From Agromyces allii (GTDB taxonomy: Bacteria; Actinomycetota; Actinomycetes; Actinomycetales; Microbacteriaceae): a stretch of 36,170 nt of DNA. The position numbers and the translations under genes are program-made. The stretch covers positions 1 through 36,170 of the forward strand of contig NZ_WBIN01000021.1 of NCBI RefSeq assembly GCF_009749385.1, in the 5' to 3' direction. The notes beneath the pieces were generated by a model. That model was not told the origin of the DNA. It worked only from the letters and a program-made list of their open reading frames with translations, and ran no database searches. Numbering within the stretch: position 1 is the first letter of the stretch; the number at the start of each line of letters is the position of its first letter. Shown here in pieces: positions 18,999 to 28,623 of this stretch.

Positions 18999-20460
18999 TC
19001 TCGGGTTCCTTCTGAGGCTGGACAGTGACAGAGCCGAAGGCGAAGCGTCGCCGCGTGCCGTCCGGACGCAGCGCCTCAACGACGGAGACGTCTTCGCCTT
19101 CCGTCATGCCGGCGCGATGCGCGATTTCAAGCAGGCCGAGGAGATCGACCGGGCGCCGGTTCGCGTCCTCGATGCCGTCGAATGCGGTCGCGAGGTCGAA
19201 CTGCTCGCCGAGTGTCGCGGTGTAGTCCTCGAGCTCGGCGTAGTGAGGTCCGCCCCAGGCCCGGGTATCGGCGTCCACGAACTCTGCATCGACCGGCGTT
19301 GACAGAGGGTCAGGTGACCCGGGTGGGCGGAGATCGCTGAGCGACTGGCGAAGATGACCCACATCCGCGACCGGCAAGGTGTGCAACGGCTCGACGCGCT
19401 CGCTCGATCGGGAGACGCGCATCCAGGCGTGCATTCCGGACATGACACCGCGAAGCAGGTCATCCACTTGGCGGTCGCGAATCGGGTCGTGAGTGCGGAC
19501 CTGCGCAGTGATGATCTGGGAGGCTCGCCGCTGCGCGGTGAGTACGTCCGCGACGCCCTGCTCGACCTGCCTGCCGATCGCGTCGAGGTCTGCACGCTGC
19601 GCCGGCGCCATCAGATGAGAGAACGGCTGAGCGAGCAGGGTTGCCAACTGCCCGGTCAGTCGATCGATGCGTTCAGGATCACCGAGCAGCCGCAGAGCTC
19701 CCTCGAACGCGCGGCCTTCAGGCGTCGACTGCATCACATGCTTGCCGCGCTGCAAGTACTCGCGCAGCACATCACCCGTGGGGCGCTCGTCGCGCCGCAA
19801 CTCGGCGACCACATCGCGCTGCATCGCCTTGATCGACTCCGCCACACGGGAGAAGTCGGCCGGCAACTCACGCGAGAGGTGGAGTACGTTCTCGGCTTCC
19901 TCAAGAAGTTGCTCGTCGTCGATCGGGGCAGCGCCATCACGCTGCAGACGTTCGATCTCGGCATCGAGAGCAGCTCGCTCATTGAGAAGCCGCTCGAGCC
20001 GCGCGGCGGGGTCGGACTCGGCATCCATTGCCAACCGGTCGACAGCCTCGAGCAAGGTGCGAACCCGCGACCGTGAGACGCGAGCCCGCCCACCACCGGT
20101 ACGACCGGCGATCTCGAGCGCACCCACCGCGTGCGCGGTCAGGCGATACACCTCGACCTCGCCCTCGAGCTGTGGAGCGAGCCACCCGCCCCGAACCCAC
20201 TGGCGGCAGATCTCACGCGCGCTGCCCACCGGAAGCCGGCGATCATCCTCGTCGTATCCGGCCGCCCGAAGCTCGTCGAGGGCCTCGCCAATCTCCGCGT
20301 GTGCGTCGGCAACCGCGACAAAGGGACGATCGGTAGCAAAGACCAGAGAGAGGACCGCGACGACGAACGGTGCGAAGCGGCCATGCAGAAGGTCGAGCGT
20401 GGGGTCTCGGAAAGTCGCGAGGGCGCGTTGGTACGCCGCTTCAGCTCGGGTGCTTGGCAT
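18991..20460 (-). CDS. jetA: Wadjet kleisin-like subunit JetA
   Basis: A 489-residue DUF3375 protein, the kleisin-like part of type I Wadjet. It opens [11 protein letters not shown] and [18 protein letters not shown], the conserved N-terminal wing domain, has a long helical middle (about 150-330) and an acidic C-terminus. It joins two JetC heads together with JetB. First gene of the operon. The ATG at 20460 fits the family N-terminus; an upstream in-frame GTG would add a few residues and has a GAGG before it, so the start is not certain. Confidence 0.9.
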   Translation of the reverse strand: MPSTRAEAAYQRALATFRDPTLDLLHGRFAPFVVAVLSLVFATDRPFVAVADAHAEIGEALDELRAAGYDEDDRRLPVGSAREICRQWVRGGWLAPQLEGEVEVYRLTAHAVGALEIAGRTGGGRARVSRSRVRTLLEAVDRLAMDAESDPAARLERLLNERAALDAEIERLQRDGAAPIDDEQLLEEAENVLHLSRELPADFSRVAESIKAMQRDVVAELRRDERPTGDVLREYLQRGKHVMQSTPEGRAFEGALRLLGDPERIDRLTGQLATLLAQPFSHLMAPAQRADLDAIGRQVEQGVADVLTAQRRASQIITAQVRTHDPIRDRQVDDLLRGVMSGMHAWMRVSRSSERVEPLHTLPVADVGHLRQSLSDLRPPGSPDPLSTPVDAEFVDADTRAWGGPHYAELEDYTATLGEQFDLATAFDGIEDANRRPVDLLGLLEIAHRAGMTEGEDVSVVEALRPDGTRRRFAFGSVTVQPQKEPEND

Positions 20461-20578
20461 TGGATCGACTTTAGCCACCACCTCAGACACGCCTGTACGA
20501 ATCGCCGCACACGGTTGCAGACCCACGCCTTGGCCGACCTGGAAGAGTTCCGACTAGCTTCGGGGGGAGCCGGGATGA

Positions 20579-20633
20579 CACCGTTCCCGACGCCAGCACG
20601 GCCCACGGAACCGCGCCTGCGTCGGGAACGGTG
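20579..20633 (-). terminator. Terminator-like hairpin after the HNH nuclease gene
   Basis: A 15-bp perfect stem, CACCGTTCCCGACGC (20579-20593) with GCGTCGGGAACGGTG (20619-20633), and a 25-nt loop. It lies 15 bases downstream of the minus-strand nuclease gene and upstream of jetA, so it would insulate the Wadjet operon. There is no U tract, which is common in actinobacteria. Confidence 0.6.
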
Positions 20634-20648
20634 CTCTGAAATCTCGGC

Positions 20649-22148
20649 TCAGGTATCGCAGCCGATGCCGTCACCGTCGCGGTCGAACTTCGACTGCCAC
20701 CCGGGGTCGCCCGGGTGAATCGGCGCAGCGCCAGCAGCGCGGACCGCGTCGCAGTTCTGGTAGTACGGTGCCGGTGCCGGTGCCGGTGCCGGTGCCGGTG
20801 CCGGTGCCGGTGCCGGAGCGGGCGCAGGTTCGGGTGCCGGAGCCGGCGCGGGCTCTGGTGCTGGTGCGGGCGCTGGCGCTGGTTCGGGTGCCGGCGCTGG
20901 CGCGGGCGGCGCTACCGGGGTGAACGCCGATGTGAGTGCGGGTTCGTCGGGGCAAGCGCCGAGGATCTTCGCGATGGCGTCGTGCTCGGCCTGCGTGACC
21001 CACAGGTTGTAGGTGGCCTTCACAGAGACCTGGCGGGCGACGTAGGCGCAGCGGAAGTCCTTCTTCGGGGGCAGCCAGGTGGCGGCGTCTCCGGCGCCTT
21101 TCTGATTGTTGGCCGGTCCGTCGACGGCCATCAGGTTGAGCGGGTCATTCGCAAGGCTGACGCGCTGCTCCTGGGTGAGCTGCTGAGCGCCGGTCTCCCA
21201 GGAGTTCATGAGAGCGACGACGTGGTCGATCTGCACGTCGAGCGAAGTGGATTGCCCGCGCACGAAGTCGATGGTCTTGCCCGTGTACGGGTCGGCCAGC
21301 GTGCCGGAGGTGACCTTGCAGGAGCCGGACTTTACCTCGGGCTCGAGATCGCGGGCGAGGATGTCGTTCCGGGTGTCGCAGCCGTTGCGGTCGACATCCA
21401 ACCATGCGGTGCCGAACTTGGCCGCGCGGTCGTAGCCGGTCTTCGGCGCCCGACCCTTGACCTGTAGCGTCTCGAGGAGCCCAAGGGCGGTGCCTTGCGT
21501 TGCAGAGCTGTCGGCAATGCCGACGGCGGCGCTGCCGTTGAACGTGCCGGTCTGCTCCGGCGCATCGGGTTCACCAGTCGGGGTGGGGGTCGGGATCGGC
21601 GTGGGCTTGGGTGTGGGCGAAGCCTCGGGCTCGGCTGATGGCAGCGTGCTCTGCTCCGCGGCAGGCACAGCCTCAGGCGCGGTAACGGCGGCGGCGGTAG
21701 TGCCGGCGAACGAGACGAGCAGGCCGACTGCGACGACGCCCGCCGCAGCTTTCCGGCCCGCGATGCCGGCCCATGAACGGCGTTTGGTCCAGAACGCGTA
21801 GACACCAGTGACCAGTGCGATCATCCCGATGCCGATGAGGCCACCGCCGAAGCCACCGCTGGCGAACATGATCAGCGTGAGCAGTGCGAGACCGATGAAC
21901 GAGATCTTGCCGCCGATGCTGAGGCGTCCGAACCAGCGCCGGAACGGGCCGAACATCCGACCGGCCAGACTGGGGCCGACAGGCCCAGCGTCGGGGGCAG
22001 GAGCCAGAGTCTGGGCAGGAAGGGGAATCTGGGCCGGGGTAGGAGCTTCGCTTCGGTGCTCGGTCCACGCGGTGCCATCCCAGTAGCGGAGCAGCTTCGA
22101 GTTCTCGGGATCGGGGTACCAGTTAGCAGGGGGCATGGGGACGCTCAT
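20649..22148 (-). CDS. DUF2510 membrane protein with extracellular HNH (DUF1524) nuclease and excalibur domains
   Basis: A 499-residue mosaic. Residues 8-34 are a DUF2510 domain (NWYPDP...LRYWDGTAWT). Three hydrophobic segments follow (about 78-95, 100-120, 135-155), which would place the rest outside the cell. After a Pro/Thr linker comes a DUF1524-type HNH endonuclease with RNGCDTRNDIL, the core QIDHVVAL (Asp308, His309) and NDPLNLMAV...NNQKG (about 333-346). A Pro-Ala repeat then leads to a C-terminal excalibur Ca2+-binding motif, DRDGDGIGCD. Probably an exported or surface DNase. It starts at ATG 22148 with GAGGAG upstream. No partner toxin-immunity gene is obvious. Confidence 0.85.
   Translation of the reverse strand: MSVPMPPANWYPDPENSKLLRYWDGTAWTEHRSEAPTPAQIPLPAQTLAPAPDAGPVGPSLAGRMFGPFRRWFGRLSIGGKISFIGLALLTLIMFASGGFGGGLIGIGMIALVTGVYAFWTKRRSWAGIAGRKAAAGVVAVGLLVSFAGTTAAAVTAPEAVPAAEQSTLPSAEPEASPTPKPTPIPTPTPTGEPDAPEQTGTFNGSAAVGIADSSATQGTALGLLETLQVKGRAPKTGYDRAAKFGTAWLDVDRNGCDTRNDILARDLEPEVKSGSCKVTSGTLADPYTGKTIDFVRGQSTSLDVQIDHVVALMNSWETGAQQLTQEQRVSLANDPLNLMAVDGPANNQKGAGDAATWLPPKKDFRCAYVARQVSVKATYNLWVTQAEHDAIAKILGACPDEPALTSAFTPVAPPAPAPAPEPAPAPAPAPEPAPAPAPEPAPAPAPAPAPAPAPAPAPAPYYQNCDAVRAAGAAPIHPGDPGWQSKFDRDGDGIGCDT
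20767..20814. repeat. Hexanucleotide repeat (GGTGCC)x8 inside the nuclease gene
   Basis: Eight perfect GGTGCC units, continuing into degenerate copies to about 20910. On the minus strand they encode the Pro-Ala linker between the HNH and excalibur domains. Unit changes keep the frame, so slippage alters linker length only. Confidence 0.95.
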
Positions 22149-22653
22149 CGCACTCCTCGTTCGGGTCGAGTCGGGTCGGGTTAGGGGCTTTGGGTCGGCT
22201 CTAGGTCGAGCTTGTCTCCTATTAGGAGTGCCGGCGGGGCTATCGTCGGGAGGACCGAGCGAGGGTATGTCCTCGGGGGCGCCCCATTGGAGGCGAAAGC
22301 GCCGTTGCTTTGGGCGGCGTGGCGTCCACCCTGCTGTGTTGAGCCGGCCGGCCTGAAACGGAGACTGCTCCTTCAGTCCAGCATTCCAGTCGTTGTGCCC
22401 CGTTTCGGCCAGTTTTCGACACCACTTCGGGGGCAGAAATGCGAGCGAACTCGCCAGCCGCGGGCGACCCCAATCGACTGGGCTTAGATCAGTGGAAAGG
22501 GGTTAGGGCATGTCGGATGCGAGGGATGTCCGGGCGCTTTCGGGGGCTTTGCCCCACGTCGACGGTCCCAAGGCTGCTCGCCGACGCTCACGCCTGTACG
22601 CCCGAGGAAGCGGCACCAATCAGAGAATCCGTGTGGCTCAGTTGCGCTTGGGC
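22149..22653. other. Intergenic region between two DUF2510 genes
   Basis: About 500 bases with no convincing gene on either strand; all open readings are short, Arg/Pro-rich and overlap each other. The left end must hold the promoter and ribosome site (GAGGAG) of the nuclease gene. A small perfect inverted repeat lies at 22216-22228. Confidence 0.5.
22216..22228. promoter_or_regulatory. Operator-like inverted repeat upstream of the nuclease gene
   Basis: CTCCTA-T-TAGGAG, a 6-bp perfect dyad with a 1-base centre, 68 bases before the ATG of the DUF2510/HNH gene. It is AT-richer than its surroundings and could bind a regulator or include a -10 region. No regulator gene adjoins it. Confidence 0.25.
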
Positions 22654-22691
22654 CGACAGAAGGCCCCACCGTTCGGTGGTGCCTTCTGTCG
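22654..22691 (-). terminator. Strong hairpin after the second DUF2510 gene
   Basis: CGACAGAAGGC (22654-22664) pairs with GCCTTCTGTCG (22681-22691), and the interior CCACC/GGTGG extends the stem to about 16 pairs with a GTTC loop and one bulge. It lies 14 bases past the stop of the minus-strand gene at 22705. Confidence 0.8.
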
Positions 22692-22704
22692 TTCATCGGG
22701 CAGG

Positions 22705-23520
22705 TCAGGTGGCGGAGTTCACGAGGTCATGCATGCCTTGGATCTGTGTGCGCATGGTGTCGATGATGACGAGCAGTGTGGCGTTGTCCTCGTTGGCGAT
22801 CGGGTCGTTCATGGAATCGATCGAGGCGGAGAGCCCGGCGACGCTTTCCGCGTACGGTGCGGCGACCGACGGCGGGATGTCGAGGGCTTCGAGCTGTCCG
22901 ACGTTGAAGCTGAGCTCGACCGAGTTGGACAGCAGGCGGAAGAAGCCGCCCTCGTCGATTGTGACGACCATGTCGTCCAGGTCTTTGCTCATGTCGTCCA
23001 GGTGGCCGTTCGCCTGCGTCTGGAAGGTCGGCACGTCGATGACCTCGGGTTCCGGCGCCGGTACGGCTTCCGCGGACGGCTCCGGCTCAGTTTCGGGTTC
23101 TGGCTCGGGTGACGCGGTCACGGTGACGACGACGGGTGCTCCTTGATCCGGGCCGCGGAATGCGTTCCCGATCCCGGTGACGAAGAGCAGGCCGACGATG
23201 ACGGCAGCGATGATGAGGAAGACCTTCGCGGGTCCGCCGAGACGAGCCCACCATCCTGCGAACCCAGAGGCTCCTCTCGGGGAAGGAGCCGGGGTGCCCG
23301 GACTGGGCGCAACTGTCGCGGTCGGAGGCGCGAATTGAACGGTCGCGGCCGACGTGGGTGCAGGGAGGTTGACGTTCGCGGCCGGGCCGGTGGGCGACGT
23401 TGGGGGCGCAACTGCAGGTGCATAGTGGTCCGTCCAAGCGTGCCCGTCCCAGTAGCGCAGCTGTGCGGCGTTGTTCGGGTCGGGGTACCAGTCGGCGGGG
23501 ATGCTCGGTGCGTCGCTCAT
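22705..23520 (-). CDS. DUF2510 single-pass membrane protein with extracellular helical domain
   Basis: A 271-residue protein. Residues 8-35 are DUF2510 (DWYPDPNNAAQLRYWDGHAWT). A Pro/Ala/Thr-rich stretch leads to one membrane helix, VFLIIAAVIVGLLFVTGIG (about 110-130), then a Pro-Glu repeat spacer and a ~110-residue mostly helical extracellular part with no recognised catalytic motif. The ATG at 23520 was chosen because DUF2510 sits at the very N-terminus of such proteins; the longer reading upstream is Arg-rich. A terminator follows. Function unknown; the outward-facing helical domain could be a sensor or adhesin. Confidence 0.8.
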   Translation of the reverse strand: MSDAPSIPADWYPDPNNAAQLRYWDGHAWTDHYAPAVAPPTSPTGPAANVNLPAPTSAATVQFAPPTATVAPSPGTPAPSPRGASGFAGWWARLGGPAKVFLIIAAVIVGLLFVTGIGNAFRGPDQGAPVVVTVTASPEPEPETEPEPSAEAVPAPEPEVIDVPTFQTQANGHLDDMSKDLDDMVVTIDEGGFFRLLSNSVELSFNVGQLEALDIPPSVAAPYAESVAGLSASIDSMNDPIANEDNATLLVIIDTMRTQIQGMHDLVNSAT

Positions 23521-23883
23521 CGTGGTGCGGGGTCTCGTTGCTGTGTTACGGGAACATCCCAGCGTTCCATCGGGCTCAGCCTCGTTGCGAACCCCAGTCT
23601 GGGGGAGGCTGAGCGCGGTGCTGCTCGTGGTGGGCGACGGGAATCCGTGGCTTCGCGAGGGACCTACGTGACCAGTGCGCCCGCGCTGGCGGATGGCGGA
23701 CGCTAGACGCCGGCGTCGAAAACGAGTCTCGTGGAGTGGGCCGGATGGCGTAGCGACCGGTCGAGTCCCTTGGCGCTCCTCAATGTACTCGCCGACTCTT
23801 TGTCGGATCAGGAAGTAGCACGGGACCAGCGGCCGGGGCTGTCTGGACGACGAGAATGACAGCTCTCTCAATAGACTCTCGCC
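23521..23883. other. Divergent intergenic region between DUF2510 genes
   Basis: About 360 bases with no convincing gene. It must carry promoters for both flanking genes. On the plus strand TAGACT (23872-23877) ends 6 bases before the ATG at 23884, so that gene may be transcribed as a leaderless mRNA; I saw no matching -35. Confidence 0.4.
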
Positions 23884-24294
23884 ATGGCAGAGAACGACGC
23901 GGCACCGGCTGGCTGGTACCCCGATCCGACCCACTCTGGACAGCAACGCTGGTGGGATGGTCGGCAGTGGGGCCCGCAGGCGCCGAGCGTAGCCCCGGCT
24001 GCACCGCTCCCGGCACCTCCCGCCGCCGTCTCGGTGAGTCCGACTGCGCCTCTATCGCCGCGGATTGACGCGAAGCCTTCCAAGGGGCTCGCGATCGCCT
24101 CGTTCATCGTAGGTCTGGTCTCGCTCGCGCTCATGTGGGTATTCGTGCTTGGCCTCGTTCTCGGGCTCACCGCTGTGACGCTCGGGATCGTTGGCCTCAA
24201 ACAGTCCAAGCCATTTGCAGTCGTCGGAATCGCCACTGGCGGCATCACCGCCGCAGTGTTCGTGCTGGTCATCGCGATCGGTTCCATGAGCTGA
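23884..24294 (+). CDS. DUF2510 plus DUF4190-like two-helix membrane protein
   Basis: A 136-residue protein. DUF2510 occupies residues 9-33 (GWYPDPTHSGQQRWWDGRQWG). After a Pro/Ala linker come two membrane helices with a short KQSK-containing loop (KGLAIASFIVGLVSLALMW and the following VLGLVLGLTAVTLGIVGL, then AVVGIATGGITAAVFVLVIAIG), the layout of DUF4190 proteins. Third DUF2510 protein in 4 kb, but on the opposite strand. The role of DUF2510 is unknown. It is followed after 37 bases by a small lipoprotein gene, probably co-transcribed. Confidence 0.8.
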   Translation: MAENDAAPAGWYPDPTHSGQQRWWDGRQWGPQAPSVAPAAPLPAPPAAVSVSPTAPLSPRIDAKPSKGLAIASFIVGLVSLALMWVFVLGLVLGLTAVTLGIVGLKQSKPFAVVGIATGGITAAVFVLVIAIGSMS

Positions 24295-24331
24295 GAGCCA
24301 CACGAAGAAACAAAGATGGAGGGGGACCATC

Positions 24332-24553
24332 GTGCTAAAGAAGTTGGGTGCTGTCGTCGCGATCGCAGGCGCGGTCGTACTGGCCGGGTGCGGGAATCCA
24401 CAGTCAGACGCGGACAAGACAGAGATCGCGAAATGCCAGAAGCAACTGGAAGACACGCTCACGGAGGCTGGTTCGGACCGTGAGCTCACGCAGGATGAAA
24501 TCGACGCGTGCAACGACGCGGACCAGCGGGCATTCATCCTCGGAGAGGACTGA
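24332..24553 (+). CDS. Small secreted lipoprotein, unknown function
   Basis: A 73-residue protein with a clear lipoprotein signal: KK, hydrophobic core and lipobox VLAGC, lipidated Cys20. The mature ~53 residues are acidic and helical with two further Cys, and match nothing I recognise. The GTG start has GGAGGGGG upstream. The arrangement with the preceding DUF2510 membrane protein suggests the two are made together. Confidence 0.75.
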   Translation: MLKKLGAVVAIAGAVVLAGCGNPQSDADKTEIAKCQKQLEDTLTEAGSDRELTQDEIDACNDADQRAFILGED

Positions 24554-24830
24554 CTTCTGTTGGGCAGCCGGACCGTAACGTCCGGCAAGCGCAGACTCTG
24601 CGCGAGCTTCAGCGGTGCCGGGTGCATCGCTGCCGTTTGACCCATGAAGTGGGGTGGCTTCGGAGCGATTCGTGCGCCCCCGTTCGTGCGACCATGTGAG
24701 GACCCTAGACCCGAACGCGATCAGCTTCCCGGCCCGACTTTGCTTCCCAGCAGGCGGCGCGAGTTCCACAGCGCCATGAGCTGGAGTCTCCAATCGCGCG
24801 GGCCGGACTGCACGGAAGAAATGGTGGGAG

Positions 24831-26560
<1,730 letters not shown>

Positions 26561-26585
<25 letters not shown>

Positions 26586-27301
26586 CGCCGGAGCAAAGCG
26601 GCGCGCACTTCACCTCGAGGCGAACGGTCGCCGCCGTTGAGCGATTCCCGCAGGAGCCCCATCAAGCGGGCGGCCGCACCGACGGCTCTCGGAGCCGAAT
26701 CCCGAGTCTGACGCTGCACATGCGCGACCGACTCCGTGGTGAATCGAGGAACGGGCACGTGCAGTGCGGCGACGGAGCGCGAGGGGATCTGGACTCGAGG
26801 TAGACCGATCCGCGGTACTGGCGGGAGGACACCGGCCGGAATCCGGAATGCGGGCAACTCGAAGCACTCGACTTCGCCTGCGAGCAGATCTGTGATTCGG
26901 CCCTCGTTGTTCAAGCGCAACATGACCTGACCGGACACAAGCACCCGCACTGAAGCAGAGTTGCCGCTCGGCACAATCTGTTCTTCGCCGTCGGGCCCAA
27001 TCACGGTCGCCCGAGTGCTCGGAGGAGTTAGCCCCTCCCACGTCACAATGACATCGGAACTGCGGAGGACGTGCCGCCGGTCCAGCTGGAGGTCGGAGAC
27101 CGTCGGGGGACTCGGCGGTGCCTGCTCGCCTGAGTCGACGCCTTCTGCGACCCAGCGGGCCTCGCTGGTCGCCCGATCACGCGTGGCCTCGACGAGCGCG
27201 TCACGCAGATCTTTATCGAGCCCCCTCGCTGCTCCGGCGCCGTTGACGATATCGAGATACCACGGCACCGAACGAGCGGCGCTGTCGTCGGGCTGAGACA
27301 T
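26561..27301 (-). CDS. Unknown protein with a possible beta-sandwich domain
   Basis: A 246-residue protein I do not recognise. Residues 1-75 look helical and charged. Residues 85-150 alternate hydrophobic and polar residues and read as a small Ig/fibronectin-like sandwich (IVTWEGL, VRVLVSGQVMLRL). A Pro/Val-rich segment and an Arg-rich helical tail follow. No signal peptide or membrane helix. ATG at 27301. It is divergent from the kinase/AAA operon (140-base gap) and tail-to-tail with the DUF4407 gene, so it may belong with either. Confidence 0.65.
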
Positions 27302-27441
27302 GCGAGCATCCTACAGAGCCAGGGCGCGGCTGTCTGTGCCACGAAAACGGGGTTCCCCGGCGGCGGTCGCGCTTCTTTTCGGCGATTAGGATCCATTTGC
27401 AGAGCCCCCGTCAGTGCGCCAAGACCCGAAAGCAGGACCCG
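27302..27441. promoter_or_regulatory. Divergent promoter region of the kinase/AAA/radical SAM operon
   Basis: A 140-base gap between divergent starts. On the plus strand TAGGAT (27387-27392) is a plausible -10 placed about 50 bases before the GTG at 27442, and AGGA lies 6 bases before that GTG. No clear -35 was found. This is the only intergenic space upstream of the six overlapping genes, so it should control all of them. Confidence 0.35.
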
Positions 27442-28623
27442 GTGAGCGGACCCAAGAGCGCTGCCTACGTGCCCTCGGCAGCCGAGTTGGCGCGCCAAGC
27501 GGAAGTGCGCGCACTTCGCAGGGCTGTGTCGCGCTTCCGCGTGCTCTCCGACGATTTCGAGGCGCTGCGACGGGTGGCGGATGGCATTGGGGAGGCCTCC
27601 GGAACGTCGATTTCGGTGCCCGGTCCGATCGAGCGGGACCTAGGCGCGGCTGCAGATATCGAAGCGCAGTGCGCCGAACTCGAGCGAACGATCGCCGAAA
27701 CCCGGAAGCAGGTCTTCGCCGAACAGCGCCGGATCGAAGAGCAGCGATTCCTCGACTATCTGGGAGCGATGGAAGAGCTCGATGTCCCGGCGCACGGATC
27801 GAAGACCTCGGCGGAACGGGAACCGGTCCGCCCGGGTTCGCACCCGGCGCCGAGCGAGCCGACACGCGATCGGGCGGAGCGGTACCTCTCCACTCTCTCT
27901 CCTGGTGCCGAGCTCACAGAGCGCGCCAGAGCGCTGTTGGCCTCCCTGAACGAGGCCGCACCCGATCTTGCGAGTCTCATCGTCCGGGATCTGCAGGCGG
28001 AGATCGGGCAGATCAATCGGGCGGCGAAGCACCAAGCGAAGATCGACGAGCGGCTTCGCGAGCTCGATATCCGGGCAGGTGCGGTGGGCGACACCGAACT
28101 GTTGCGAGAGATCGTCTTCGCTCGTGCTGAACGGGTCGGCATGTCGGACGAGCGCGTTGCCGCGCTCGAGGGCCGAGCTGACGAGGCGGAGCGCCTGGAG
28201 GCTGCAGCGCAGTCGCGGGACGCCGCGCGCAGGGTACTGGAACTGGCCCTGCTCGCCGAGGGCTACGAAGTGCTCTCCGGGTTCGAGACGGCCGTCCCGG
28301 AGGACGGCGTGCTCGTTCGAAGGCCCGGACTCGACTTCCACGCATGGCGCGTCGCCGTTGACGACGAGAGCATCCGCATGGACGTGGTCAGGACGACGCT
28401 CGAGGCGGATGCTCGTCTGGCGGGAACTCGCGATATCGAAGCCGAGACCAGAATCTGCGCCGATCTCCCTGCCGTGCTCGGCCGAATCGCCGCATCGGGA
28501 GTCGAGCTCGGTCGAATGCGCCGGCTCGAACCCGGGGATGCCCCGGTCAAGGTGCTCCCCGGTGCCACTAGGGCGCACAAGCAGGCCAGCACCACGACGA
28601 AGCAGAAGGAACGCTCCCAGTGA
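27442..28623 (+). CDS. Unknown coiled-coil protein, first gene of the kinase/AAA operon
   Basis: A 393-residue protein without a domain I can name. It starts VSGPKSAAYVP, then has helical coiled-coil regions (about 10-45, 60-105 and 170-275, rich in Arg/Glu heptads). From about 280 to 345 there is a compact alpha/beta-looking domain beginning LLAEGYEVLSGFETAV. It ends in a Lys/Thr-rich tail. No membrane segment, so cytoplasmic. The GTG at 27442 was chosen over a TTG 45 bases upstream because AGGA lies 6 bases before it. The stop overlaps the AAA gene start by four bases. It could be the adaptor or substrate of the AAA+ protein; that is inference. Confidence 0.75.
   Translation: MSGPKSAAYVPSAAELARQAEVRALRRAVSRFRVLSDDFEALRRVADGIGEASGTSISVPGPIERDLGAAADIEAQCAELERTIAETRKQVFAEQRRIEEQRFLDYLGAMEELDVPAHGSKTSAEREPVRPGSHPAPSEPTRDRAERYLSTLSPGAELTERARALLASLNEAAPDLASLIVRDLQAEIGQINRAAKHQAKIDERLRELDIRAGAVGDTELLREIVFARAERVGMSDERVAALEGRADEAERLEAAAQSRDAARRVLELALLAEGYEVLSGFETAVPEDGVLVRRPGLDFHAWRVAVDDESIRMDVVRTTLEADARLAGTRDIEAETRICADLPAVLGRIAASGVELGRMRRLEPGDAPVKVLPGATRAHKQASTTTKQKERSQ

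Noticed and set aside
13649..20460. MksBEFG or MukBEF condensin rather than Wadjet
   Set aside because: The set DUF3375, DUF4194, SMC-like ATPase and DUF3322/DUF2220 with Toprim in order A-B-C-D is the type I Wadjet signature as I know it; distant relation to Mks is expected.
22439..23146. Plus-strand open readings over 22439-23146
   Set aside because: Ser/Gly-rich late part is the mirror of the Pro-Glu spacer of the minus-strand DUF2510 gene and there is no ribosome site or domain.
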